Assembly (NCBI RefSeq): GCF_000311825.1
Contig: NZ_HE978566.1
Coordinates: forward strand, 318,754-363,656
DNA from: Peptoniphilus grossensis ph5
Lineage (GTDB): Bacteria; Bacillota; Clostridia; Tissierellales; Peptoniphilaceae
Direction of reading: 5' to 3'
DNA: 44,903 nucleotides
Shown here: positions 37,434-44,903 of the stretch, piece after piece
How positions within the stretch are numbered: position 1 is the first letter of the stretch
Layout of the letters: each line of letters starts with the position of its first letter
Notes under the pieces: generated by a model
Seen by the model: only the letters and a program-made list of their open reading frames with translations
Databases searched by the model: none
What the model was told of the DNA's origin: nothing
Program-made: the position numbers and the translations under genes

Positions 37434-37460
37434 AAGTAGTAAAAATTTTCAAGACTACTT
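37434..37460. repeat. Inverted repeat at the gltS promoter
   Basis: AAGTAGT (37434-37440) and ACTACTT (37454-37460) form perfect 7-base arms 13 bases apart and are followed by a T run. The right arm falls at the -35 position of the gltS promoter, so it may be an operator; a weak terminator is the alternative. Confidence 0.5.
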
Positions 37461-37477
37461 TTTATTTAAATAATTTT

Positions 37478-37486
37478 TGTTATAAT
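37478..37486 (+). promoter_or_regulatory. Extended -10 promoter of gltS
   Basis: TGTTATAAT carries TATAAT at 37481-37486 with the TGn extension and no clear -35. AAGGAGG ends at 37510, 12 bases before the ATG, which is longer than usual spacing. Confidence 0.6.
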
Positions 37487-37522
37487 ATAATCTGCTAGCA
37501 AAAAAGGAGGAATATTTTAAAG

Positions 37523-38774
37523 ATGAACATAACATTTAATTTAATGCAAACGGTAGGCTTTGCTATAATAGTTTACTACATAGGCAAGTTTTTAAGAAAG
37601 AAGATTAGTTTCTTTCAAAAGTTTTGTGTGCCAGCACCAGTAATTGGCGGATTTTTATTTGCAATAATAAGATTTTTATTACAAGTTGGTGGCATAGCAA
37701 CTTTTGAATTTGATCAAGCTCTACAAAACCCATTTATGATGGTATTCTTTACAGCAATAGGTGTTGGGGCAGACCTTGAAACTTTGAAAAAGGGTGGAAA
37801 GGGATTCTTAATTTTCTGGTTAATATCAGCAATTTTAGTTTTAGGACAAAATACAATTGGTCTTGTTTTAGCTAAGGCTCTTTCAGAAAATCCATTACTT
37901 GGACTAGTATGTGGTTCAGTTACAATGGTAGGCGGACATGGTTCAGCAGGTGCTTGGGGAGGTACTTTTGCTAAGCTAGGTTTAGAAAATGGAAAGACTT
38001 TTGCACTTGCAGCTGCAACATTTGGTGTAATTATGGGTTCTCTAATTGGTGGACCTATAGGTTCAACTCTTATTAGAAAACACAATCTATCTGGAGATAA
38101 AAGCGACGTGTCAAATCTTGACGATGTGCTAGAACATCTTGAAGAAAACAATGCAGGAGAAGGCTATGAAAGAGTAGTTCCTCTTCAAGCAGGTGACTTC
38201 ATAAAAGTTCTTGGATTAATTTTTGTATCTGTTGGTCTAGGAGCTATCTTACAAGAATTTATTAGAACTCATGTATCTATATTGGGCAAGGAATTAAACT
38301 TACCAGCTTATGTAACATCAATGATTATTGCAGGTATTTTCGTAAACACTATTGGTAAAAAGGGACCTTTAATGGTTAACCAAAGAGCCAATTCAATTTG
38401 CGGAGATGTTGGACTAAATGTATTCTTGGTAATGGCATTAATTGACATCAACTTACTTGACTTAAAAGATGTTGCAGGACACATGCTTATAATTTTATTT
38501 GCACAAACTTTATTTATGGCATTTTTTTGCTTACTTTGTAACTTATTGGGCTATGGGTAAAAATTATGACGCAGCAGTACTCTCTGGTGGTATTTGTGGA
38601 TTTGGTATGGGTGCAACTTATAACGCCCTTGCTAACATGGACTCAATCACAGAAAGGTTTGGTCCATCACCAAAAGCCTACTTCATTCTACCAATGGTAG
38701 GTGCTTTTGCAATTGATATTACAAATTCAATTTTTATCACAATTTTCTTAAATATTGCACAAAGTATTTCATAA
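37523..38774 (+). pseudogene. gltS: Sodium/glutamate symporter GltS, interrupted by a +1 frameshift
   Basis: The gene encodes a typical GltS glutamate:Na+ symporter of about 416 residues with ten or more membrane helices. It shows FCVPAPVIGGFLFA, GSVTMVGGHGSAGAWGGTFA and the second-half repeat GGICGFGMGATYNALANMD. The reading frame is broken at a run of seven T residues (38522-38528). The first frame stops at 38560 after 345 residues, while the rest continues one frame over from about 38521 to 38774. Deleting a single T restores FMAFFAYFVTYWAMGKNYD and a full-length protein. It could be a real mutation, a phase-variable or slippage site, or a sequencing error. It stands alone between terminators. 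Confidence 0.93.
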
Positions 38775-38789
38775 AAATGAATTTTTTAG

Positions 38790-38818
38790 ACCGAGCACCC
38801 TGTGTTCGGTTTTTTTTA
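38790..38818 (+). terminator. Terminator of gltS
   Basis: ACCGAGCAC and GTGTTCGGT pair with one wobble around CCT and are followed by eight or more T residues. Confidence 0.93.
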
Positions 38819-38841
38819 TTGCAAAGCTTTTCTATGATTAA

Positions 38842-38870
38842 TTGATTAAAAGATTTTTAAGTGATATTAT
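38842..38870 (+). promoter_or_regulatory. Promoter of nrdR-rarA
   Basis: TTGATT (38842-38847) and TATTAT (38865-38870) are separated by 17 bases, and TG precedes the -10 as an extended element. Confidence 0.65.
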
Positions 38871-38877
38871 TAATTCA

Positions 38878-38895
38878 AAGGGTCCAAGGGACCTT
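38878..38895 (+). repeat. Hairpin at the start of the nrdR leader
   Basis: GGTCC (38881-38885) and GGACC (38889-38893) flank AAG, with outer AA/TT pairing across a bulge. It lies a few bases after the predicted transcription start, so it could stabilise the mRNA or be an operator. It has no T run. Confidence 0.45.
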
Positions 38896-38915
38896 ATTTA
38901 AATGAGGTGAAGACT

Positions 38916-39374
38916 ATGAAATGTCCCTTCTGCGGATATGATGATTCAAAAGTTTTAGACACTAGACCTACTGATGAAGGTTATACAATAAGAAGAAGGC
39001 GTGAGTGTTTAAAATGCCAAAAAAGATTTACTACTTATGAAAAAATTGAACAATCTCCAGTTATGGTTATAAAAAAAGACGGCAACAGGCAAGCCTTTGA
39101 TCGCGACAAGATCGTTAGAGGAATGATAAAGTCCTGCGAAAAAAGACCTGTGTCTGCTGATGAAATTGAAGAAGCAGTTAACAACATTGAAAAGAAAATA
39201 GAAAACTCCATGAGAAGAGAAATAACTTCTCTTGAAATTGGGGAAATGGTAATGGACGAGCTAAAGGACTTAGATGAAGTTTCCTATGTTAGATTTGCAT
39301 CAGTTTACAGGGAATTTAAAGATCTTCAATCCTTTGTAGACGAGCTTGAAAATTTTGTAAAAAAGAAGAATTAA
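38916..39374 (+). CDS. nrdR: Ribonucleotide reductase repressor NrdR
   Basis: The 152-residue protein has the N-terminal zinc ribbon (MKCPFCG ... CLKCQKRFTTYE, four cysteines) and the ATP-cone domain (about 47-137). These sense dATP/ATP and repress ribonucleotide reductase genes. The frame can open with GTG 38907, but that lies in the ribosome site; ATG 38916, five bases after GAGGTGA, gives the canonical MKCPFCG start. No ribonucleotide reductase gene is in the window, so its targets lie elsewhere. rarA follows after one base. Confidence 0.96.
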   Translation: MKCPFCGYDDSKVLDTRPTDEGYTIRRRRECLKCQKRFTTYEKIEQSPVMVIKKDGNRQAFDRDKIVRGMIKSCEKRPVSADEIEEAVNNIEKKIENSMRREITSLEIGEMVMDELKDLDEVSYVRFASVYREFKDLQSFVDELENFVKKKN

Positions 39375-39375
39375 A

Positions 39376-40677
39376 ATGGATTTATTCGAATTTAGCATGC
39401 AAAAAAATTTAAGGAGAGAGGCGCCCCTTGCCGACAGGATGAGACCGAGAAATTTAGATGAATTTGTTGGCCAAGACCATGTAATTGGTCAGGGGAAATA
39501 CTTGTCAAGGCTTATAAAGAGCGACAGACTTTCTTCTATTTTATTTTATGGACCGCCTGGAGTTGGAAAGACAACTTTGGCAGAAATAATTGCAAAGACC
39601 ACAAATAAAAATTTTATAAAACTTTCTGCTGTCACTTCAAACTTAAAAGAGCTTCGTGAAGTTTTGAAAAATGCTGAAGACTCAATGAAGTTTCACAACA
39701 TCTCCACTATTGTTTTTATTGACGAAATTCACAGGTTTAATAAGACTCAGCAAGATGCCCTGTTGCCCTTTGTGGAAAGAGGAGTCATAACTTTAATTGG
39801 AGCCACAACAGAAAATCCCTACTTTGAAGTCAATAGAGCCCTCTTATCTAGGATGCAAATTATAAATTTACTGCCACTGGAAGATAAGGACCTCTATAAA
39901 ATGCTTGACATGGCATTGAGTGACAAGGAAAGAGGCTTTGGCAATAAAAATGTAGAGATTACAGATCTTGCCAAAAAAATTCTCATCAAAAATTCCAATG
40001 GAGATGGAAGGTATTTATTAAACAGTTTAGAAATTGCAATTTTATCCACTGATGAAGTTGGTGGAAAAATTTTTGTAGACGAAAATGTAATCGCAAATTC
40101 GCTTTTGATTAAAAATATAAAGTACGACAAGGATAATAACGAGCATTACGACACAATCTCTGCCTTTATAAAGTCTATGAGGGGGTCTGATCCTGATGCA
40201 GCCCTAATATATCTTGCCAAGATGCTTGAAGGTGGAGAAGACATAAAATTTATAGCAAGAAGGCTCATGATTTTTGCATCAGAAGATGTGGGTAATGCAA
40301 ATCCTCAGGCAATGGTCATGGCTTCAGCTTGCTTTAACAGCATTAATGCAGTTGGAATGCCAGAAGCGAGAATAATTTTGGCACAAATGGTAACTTACCT
40401 TGCATCTTCAGAAAAATCAAATGCGTCCTATCTTGGAATAAATAAGGCTCTGGAAGATGTGAAAAATGAAAATAATATAAATATACCAAAGAACATTAGA
40501 GATAAGCACAACCCGCAAAATGAAACTGATGAAAAATATTTATATCCCCACAATTATGAAGGCTCTTATGTAGACCAAAAGTACATACCAGATAATTTTC
40601 TTGGCAAAAAATATTATGAACCAAAAGATATTGGCTACGAAAAAATTATTAAGACCTACCTTGACACTTTGAAGTGA
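39376..40677 (+). CDS. rarA: Replication-associated recombination protein RarA/MgsA
   Basis: The 433-residue AAA+ ATPase acts at stalled replication forks. RNLDEFVGQDHVIG, the Walker A YGPPGVGKTT (about 58), Walker B FIDEIHRFNKTQQD (about 114), the sensor GATTENPYFEVN and LLSRMQI follow in order. The C-terminal tetramerisation domain has MRGSDPDAALIYLA and ARRLMIFASEDVGNANPQA. It begins two bases after the nrdR stop with only a weak ribosome site, so translation is probably coupled. The linkage of nucleotide-pool control and fork repair is functional but not unusual. Confidence 0.96.
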   Translation: MDLFEFSMQKNLRREAPLADRMRPRNLDEFVGQDHVIGQGKYLSRLIKSDRLSSILFYGPPGVGKTTLAEIIAKTTNKNFIKLSAVTSNLKELREVLKNAEDSMKFHNISTIVFIDEIHRFNKTQQDALLPFVERGVITLIGATTENPYFEVNRALLSRMQIINLLPLEDKDLYKMLDMALSDKERGFGNKNVEITDLAKKILIKNSNGDGRYLLNSLEIAILSTDEVGGKIFVDENVIANSLLIKNIKYDKDNNEHYDTISAFIKSMRGSDPDAALIYLAKMLEGGEDIKFIARRLMIFASEDVGNANPQAMVMASACFNSINAVGMPEARIILAQMVTYLASSEKSNASYLGINKALEDVKNENNINIPKNIRDKHNPQNETDEKYLYPHNYEGSYVDQKYIPDNFLGKKYYEPKDIGYEKIIKTYLDTLK

Positions 40678-40683
40678 GTAAAA

Positions 40684-40712
40684 TTGACAAATGTAGGATT
40701 TAATTATATACT
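40684..40712 (+). promoter_or_regulatory. Promoter of asnS-leuS
   Basis: A perfect TTGACA (40684-40689) and TATACT (40707-40712) are separated by 17 bases, the best -35/-10 pair in the window. Only 36 bases separate the -10 from the asnS ATG, too few for a T-box leader. Confidence 0.85.
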
Positions 40713-40748
40713 TAAACATCATGTAAGGAATACAAATTAGGAGGAATT

Positions 40749-42137
40749 ATGTCAATTAGCATTAGAGATATTTTTAAAAATCCAGAAGATTTTTTAGATA
40801 AAGAAATAGTATTAAGTGGTTGGATAAAGACAAGCAGAGCTTCAAAAAATTTTGGCTTTATTGAGCTCACAGATGGAACAGCTTTTAAACCAATTCAAGT
40901 AGTTTATGGTAAGGAACTTTCAAATTTTGATGAAATTGAAAAATATCCAATTTCTTCATCACTGGAAGTTACTGGAAAGATTGTTAAGTCACCAGGGAAA
41001 AATCAATCCTTTGAACTACAAGCAAATAAAATTGTTGCCATTTGTTCATCTGACCCATCTTATCCTCTTCAAAAGAAGAGACATACAATGGAATATTTGA
41101 GGACAATAGCCCATCTTCGTCCAAGAGCAAACACCTTTAATGCTGTTTTCAGAGTTAGGTCACTAATTGCCTATGCAATTCACAAATTTTTCCAAGAAAG
41201 GGGATTTGTTTATGTTCACGCTCCAATAATTACAACATCTGATGCTGAAGGCGCAGGAGAAATGTTCCAAGTTACAACTCTTGACATAGCTAGCATAGCA
41301 AAGGCAAATCCAACAGAAGTTGACTATTCTAAGGACTTCTTCAACAAAATGACTCACCTAACTGTATCAGGTCAACTTGAAGCTGAAGCCTTTGCAGAAG
41401 CCTTCAAAAATGTCTACACTTTTGGACCTACTTTTAGGGCAGAGAATTCAAATACGCAAAGACACGCTGCTGAATTTTGGATGATTGAACCAGAAATGGC
41501 CTTTGCAGACTTAAATGTAAACATGGACATTTCAGAAGAAATGTTAAAGTACATCATTTCATATGTACTTGAAAATGCACCACAAGAAATGGAATTCTTT
41601 AACAACTTCATCGACAAGGGTCTACTAGAAAGACTTCACAATGTAGTTGAAAATGAATTTGCAAGAATAACTTACACAGAAGCTATTGAAATTCTTGAAA
41701 AAGCTGACAGAGAATTTAACTATCCAGTAAGTTGGGGGATTGACCTTCAAACTGAACACGAAAGATATATAACAGAAGAAGTTTTCAAAAAACCAGTTTT
41801 TGTAACAGATTATCCAAAGGAAATCAAAGCCTTCTATATGTATGAAAATGAAGATAAAAAAACTGTAGCAGCAATGGACCTTCTAGTACCTGGAGTTGGT
41901 GAAATCATTGGAGGAAGCCAAAGGGAACACAGACTTGATGTCCTTGAAGAAAAAATGAAAAATATTGGCATGAATATGGATACTTACGACTGGTATCTTG
42001 ATCTTAGAAGATATGGATCTGTAGTCCACTCAGGCTATGGACTAGGCTTTGAAAGAGCTGTAATGTATATAACTGGAATGAAGAATATTAGAGATGTAAT
42101 TCCATTCCCAAGAACTGTTGGAAATGCTGAATTTTAG
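40749..42137 (+). CDS. asnS: Asparaginyl-tRNA synthetase
   Basis: The 462-residue class IIb synthetase charges tRNA-Asn directly. An N-terminal OB fold (about 1-105, with [20 protein letters not shown]) is followed by the class II core. The core has motif 2 ([20 protein letters not shown]), the [12 protein letters not shown] and [11 protein letters not shown] segments, and motif 3 [16 protein letters not shown] near the C-terminus. [10 protein letters not shown]-type residues and the ENSNT sequence favour AsnS over AspS. A strong AGGAGG site precedes it. Direct Asn-tRNA synthesis makes the GatCAB route to Asn unnecessary. Confidence 0.97.
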   Translation: MSISIRDIFKNPEDFLDKEIVLSGWIKTSRASKNFGFIELTDGTAFKPIQVVYGKELSNFDEIEKYPISSSLEVTGKIVKSPGKNQSFELQANKIVAICSSDPSYPLQKKRHTMEYLRTIAHLRPRANTFNAVFRVRSLIAYAIHKFFQERGFVYVHAPIITTSDAEGAGEMFQVTTLDIASIAKANPTEVDYSKDFFNKMTHLTVSGQLEAEAFAEAFKNVYTFGPTFRAENSNTQRHAAEFWMIEPEMAFADLNVNMDISEEMLKYIISYVLENAPQEMEFFNNFIDKGLLERLHNVVENEFARITYTEAIEILEKADREFNYPVSWGIDLQTEHERYITEEVFKKPVFVTDYPKEIKAFYMYENEDKKTVAAMDLLVPGVGEIIGGSQREHRLDVLEEKMKNIGMNMDTYDWYLDLRRYGSVVHSGYGLGFERAVMYITGMKNIRDVIPFPRTVGNAEF

Positions 42138-42145
42138 GAGATAAT

Positions 42146-44557
42146 ATGAATAAATATACACCAAGTGAAATAGAAAAAAAATGGCAAGACTTTTGGGATG
42201 AACATGAATCCTTTGTCTGCGAAAATAATTCTGACAAAGAAAAATTCTACGCCCTTGTAGAGTTTCCTTATCCATCTGGACAAGGACTTCACGTAGGACA
42301 TCCAAGACCTTACACTGCTCTTGATATTGTTTCAAGAATGAAGAGAATGCAAGGATATAATGTACTTTTCCCAATGGGTTGGGATGCCTTTGGTCTTCCA
42401 ACTGAAAACTATGCAATAAAAAATAAGATTCACCCAGCTATAGTTACAAAAAATAACATTGCCCACTTTAAGGAACAGTTAAAATCAATTGGATTTTCCT
42501 TTGACTGGTCAAGGGAAATTAACACAACTGACCCAGAATATTATAAGTGGACACAATGGATTTTCTTACAATTATATAAACATGGACTTGCCTACAAAAA
42601 AGAAATGCCAATAAACTGGTGTCCATCTTGTAAAGTTGGACTTTCTAACGAAGAAGTTGTAGGTGGCAAATGTGAAAGATGTGGCGAAGAAGTTGTAAGA
42701 AGAGTTAAGAGCCAATGGATGTTAAAAATCACTGAATATGCAGATAGACTTATTAATGACCTTGACGATTTAGACTTCATCGAAAGAGTTGTCACACAAC
42801 AAAAAAATTGGATTGGAAGAAGTGAAGGGGCGAGCATAAACTTCTCACTAAAGGATTATGACGAAAAGCTTGAAGTTTTCACTACTAGACCAGATACAAT
42901 TTACGGTGCAACTTATATGGTAATTGCTCCTGAACATCCATTAATTGAAAATCACGCAGATAAAATTGAAAACTTAGATGAAATAAATGCCTATAAAGAA
43001 GAATGCGCTAAGAAAAGTGAATTCGAAAGAACTGAACTGGAAAAAGACAAAACTGGTGTAGAAATTAAGGGAATTAAGGCAATAAATCCTCTTACAAATA
43101 AAGAAATACCAATTTGGATCTCAGACTATGTTCTTATGACTTACGGAACTGGTGCAATCATGGCAGTTCCTGCTCATGACGACCGTGACTACGACTTTGC
43201 AAAGAAGTTTGGTTTAGAAATTATTCCAGTAATTGAAGGTTCAGATGTTAGTGAACATGCAAACACTGAAACTTCCACAGGCAAAATGATAAATTCTGGA
43301 ATTTTAAATGGACTTGAAGTTAAGGATGCCATTGCTAAGATGATTGACTATCTTGAAGAAAATAAGCTTGGCGACAGAAAGATAAATTATAAATTAAGGG
43401 ACTGGGTATTCTCAAGACAAAGATATTGGGGAGAACCAATACCTATAGTTCACTGCGAAAAATGTGGTTATGTTGCTCTTCCAGAAGAAGAACTTCCACT
43501 TTTACTTCCAGAAGTTGAAAACTATGAGCCAACAGATTCTGGTGAATCACCACTTGCTAAGATGACTGATTGGGTTAATACAACTTGTCCAAAGTGTGGT
43601 GGACCTGCAAAAAGGGAAACTGATACAATGCCACAATGGGCTGGTTCATCTTGGTACTTCTTGAGATACACTGATCCACACAATGATAAAGAGCTTGCAA
43701 GTAAAGAAGCCCTTGAATATTGGACTCCAGTAGACTGGTACAATGGTGGAATGGAACATACTACACTTCACTTATTATATTCAAGATTTTGGCACAAATT
43801 CTTGTATGACATTGGAGTTGTTCCAACTAAAGAACCTTATCAAAAGAGGACTTCTCATGGTATGATCCTTGGTGGCAACAACGAAAAAATGTCTAAATCA
43901 AGAGGAAATGTTGTAAATCCAGATGACATTGTAAGAGACTATGGTGCCGATACATTAAGATGCTATGAAATGTTTATTGGTGACTTTGAAAAGCCAGTTC
44001 CATGGTCAGAAAACGGCGTTAAGGGCTGTAGAAGATTCTTAGAAAGAGTTTGGAATTTACAAAGCCTAGTTGTTGATGGCAATGAATACACAGAAGATTT
44101 AGCATCTGAAATTCACAAGACTATTAAAAAAGTCACTGAAGATTATGGAAACTTAAAGGCAAATACAGCCATTGCACAACTTATGACACTTTCAAATGAA
44201 TTTAGTTCTGCTGGAAAAATCACAAAAGAAGATTTTAGAACTTTCTTAATTTTATTAAATCCAGTTGCTCCACATATAACAGAAGAATTGTGGCAAGCCT
44301 GCGACTTGGGTGGAATTCTTTCTGAACAAGTTTGGCCTAAGTACGACGAAAAAATGACTATTGATGATGAAATTGAAATCCCAGTTCAATTTAATGGCAA
44401 GGTTAGATATACAATTAAAATTAATAGAGATGCATCACAAGAAGAAGTCTTTGAAGTTGCAGAAAAGGATGAACTTTTTGCAAAAAACACTGAAGGAAAG
44501 AAAGTTGTAAAGAAAATTTATATTCCAAATAAGATTGTAAATATAGTTGTAAAATAA
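42146..44557 (+). CDS. leuS: Leucyl-tRNA synthetase
   Basis: The 803-residue class Ia synthetase has the HIGH counterpart [14 protein letters not shown] (about 48), the zinc-type insertion [13 protein letters not shown] ... CERCGEE, and the CP1 editing domain with [15 protein letters not shown] and [31 protein letters not shown] block and the second zinc knuckle CEKCGYV ... CPKCGG follow. KMSKS is in [15 protein letters not shown] (about 582). The C-terminal anticodon-binding region is normal, giving the common bacterial length. AGGAG precedes the ATG, eight bases after asnS, so the two are one operon. A hairpin terminator follows. Confidence 0.97.
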   Translation: MNKYTPSEIEKKWQDFWDEHESFVCENNSDKEKFYALVEFPYPSGQGLHVGHPRPYTALDIVSRMKRMQGYNVLFPMGWDAFGLPTENYAIKNKIHPAIVTKNNIAHFKEQLKSIGFSFDWSREINTTDPEYYKWTQWIFLQLYKHGLAYKKEMPINWCPSCKVGLSNEEVVGGKCERCGEEVVRRVKSQWMLKITEYADRLINDLDDLDFIERVVTQQKNWIGRSEGASINFSLKDYDEKLEVFTTRPDTIYGATYMVIAPEHPLIENHADKIENLDEINAYKEECAKKSEFERTELEKDKTGVEIKGIKAINPLTNKEIPIWISDYVLMTYGTGAIMAVPAHDDRDYDFAKKFGLEIIPVIEGSDVSEHANTETSTGKMINSGILNGLEVKDAIAKMIDYLEENKLGDRKINYKLRDWVFSRQRYWGEPIPIVHCEKCGYVALPEEELPLLLPEVENYEPTDSGESPLAKMTDWVNTTCPKCGGPAKRETDTMPQWAGSSWYFLRYTDPHNDKELASKEALEYWTPVDWYNGGMEHTTLHLLYSRFWHKFLYDIGVVPTKEPYQKRTSHGMILGGNNEKMSKSRGNVVNPDDIVRDYGADTLRCYEMFIGDFEKPVPWSENGVKGCRRFLERVWNLQSLVVDGNEYTEDLASEIHKTIKKVTEDYGNLKANTAIAQLMTLSNEFSSAGKITKEDFRTFLILLNPVAPHITEELWQACDLGGILSEQVWPKYDEKMTIDDEIEIPVQFNGKVRYTIKINRDASQEEVFEVAEKDELFAKNTEGKKVVKKIYIPNKIVNIVVK

Positions 44558-44561
44558 AATT

Positions 44562-44588
44562 GAAAAGCACTTTATAGTGCTTTTCGTT
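44562..44588 (+). terminator. Terminator of asnS-leuS
   Basis: Perfect 10-bp arms GAAAAGCACT and AGTGCTTTTC enclose TTAT; a short T-rich tail follows. It sits just ahead of the next gene's ribosome site. Confidence 0.75.
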
Positions 44589-44605
44589 CTTTATGAGGAG
44601 TTTTT

Positions 44606-44903
44606 ATGAATAGCATGACTGGCTACGGCCTTTTTGAAAAGAGAAGCGAGGATTTTTATATAAAGGTAGAGATGAAATCAGTTAACAATAGATACCTTGA
44701 CATAAATGTTAGGATGCCATCATCTATTATGTATGCTGAAGAATCTGTAAAATCTTTTATAAAAAGTAAGATCAAAAGAGGCAAGGTTGATGTCTTTATA
44801 AATTTTGAATACTTAGACTCTAGCGATGTTAAAATTGATGTTGACTATGAGCTTCTAAATAAGTATATTAGTATAAGTAAAGATTTACAGGAAAAGTTTG
44901 GAG
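44606..44903 (+). CDS. yicC: YicC-family endoribonuclease, 3' end outside the window
   Basis: The first 99 residues match the N-terminus of the YicC family: MNSMTGYGLFEK, then VEMKSVNNRYLDINVRMPS (about 25-43) and IKRGKVDVFINFEY (about 56-69). The family comprises about 290-residue RNases known to cut RNA and sRNA. GAGGAG (44595-44600) precedes the ATG. The gene runs off the end of the window, so about two thirds is unseen. The frame is intact as far as it goes. Confidence 0.93.
   Translation, partial: MNSMTGYGLFEKRSEDFYIKVEMKSVNNRYLDINVRMPSSIMYAEESVKSFIKSKIKRGKVDVFINFEYLDSSDVKIDVDYELLNKYISISKDLQEKFG

Noticed and set aside
38499-38774. A separate 91-residue gene downstream of the first gltS frame
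   Set aside because: Its first residues come from the wrong frame of gltS, and from 38521 onward it is simply the missing end of GltS. It is the frameshifted part of the same gene.
40678-40748. T-box riboswitch before asnS
   Set aside because: The space between promoter and start is far too short for the T-box structure.

Overview
The window looks like chromosomal DNA from a low-GC, Gram-positive-type anaerobe. AT-rich codons, AGGAGG-type ribosome sites, GatCAB, a PcrA-LigA-GatCAB block, a division and cell-wall (dcw) cluster opening with mraZ, and SLH-anchored surface proteins all fit Firmicutes. The particular mix suggests the Tissierellia / Peptoniphilaceae group (Peptoniphilus, Anaerococcus, Finegoldia relatives); this placement is an inference from gene content, not from a marker search. 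No mobile element, tRNA, rRNA or CRISPR array was seen, and nearly all genes lie on the + strand.

Layout. 89-3702: ybaK-type deacylase, phosphoglucomutase, a degenerate PfkB-family protein and an isochorismatase-fold hydrolase. 3767-8252: tightly coupled SbcD/YhaO-like nuclease, SbcC/YhaN-like ATPase, a second metallophosphoesterase and a CYTH protein. 8307-10655: PEP synthase. 10759-12172: the only minus-strand operon (precorrin-2 dehydrogenase-like protein, cupin, CC/Se-motif HesB-like protein). 12383-15558: two tandem paralogous SLH proteins. 15603-23695: tcdA, then pcrA-ligA-gatC-gatA-gatB. 23901-25992: an OmpR-type two-component pair. 26379-37173: the dcw cluster mraZ-rsmH-ftsL-pbp-mraY-murD-ftsW-murG-divIB-ftsZ. 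37523-38774: gltS broken by one extra T. 38916-40677: nrdR and rarA. 40749-44557: asnS-leuS. 44606-end: start of a yicC-family gene.

How the genes work together. The dcw cluster encodes lipid I/II synthesis (MraY, MurD, MurG), septal polymerisation and cross-linking (FtsW with a PASTA-type PBP), the divisome linkers (FtsL, DivIB) and the Z-ring. It is headed by four AAGTGG repeats that look like an MraZ operator. Genome maintenance (PcrA, LigA, RarA, SbcCD-like, NrdR) and translation quality (YbaK, GatCAB, AsnS, LeuS, TcdA) make up most of the rest. GatCAB together with AsnS means Asn-tRNA is made directly, so GatCAB is probably needed mainly for Gln-tRNA.

Most of the window is housekeeping. 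I did not find a clearly new multi-gene system. The points most worth a second look are the gltS frameshift in a T7 tract, the MraZ operator that runs into the mraZ ribosome site, the PfkB homologue with three degraded motifs, the unexplained minus-strand redox-like operon, the SLH pair with a shared C-terminal module, the dcw cluster lacking murE, murF and ftsA, and a histidine kinase whose best start codon is ATT.
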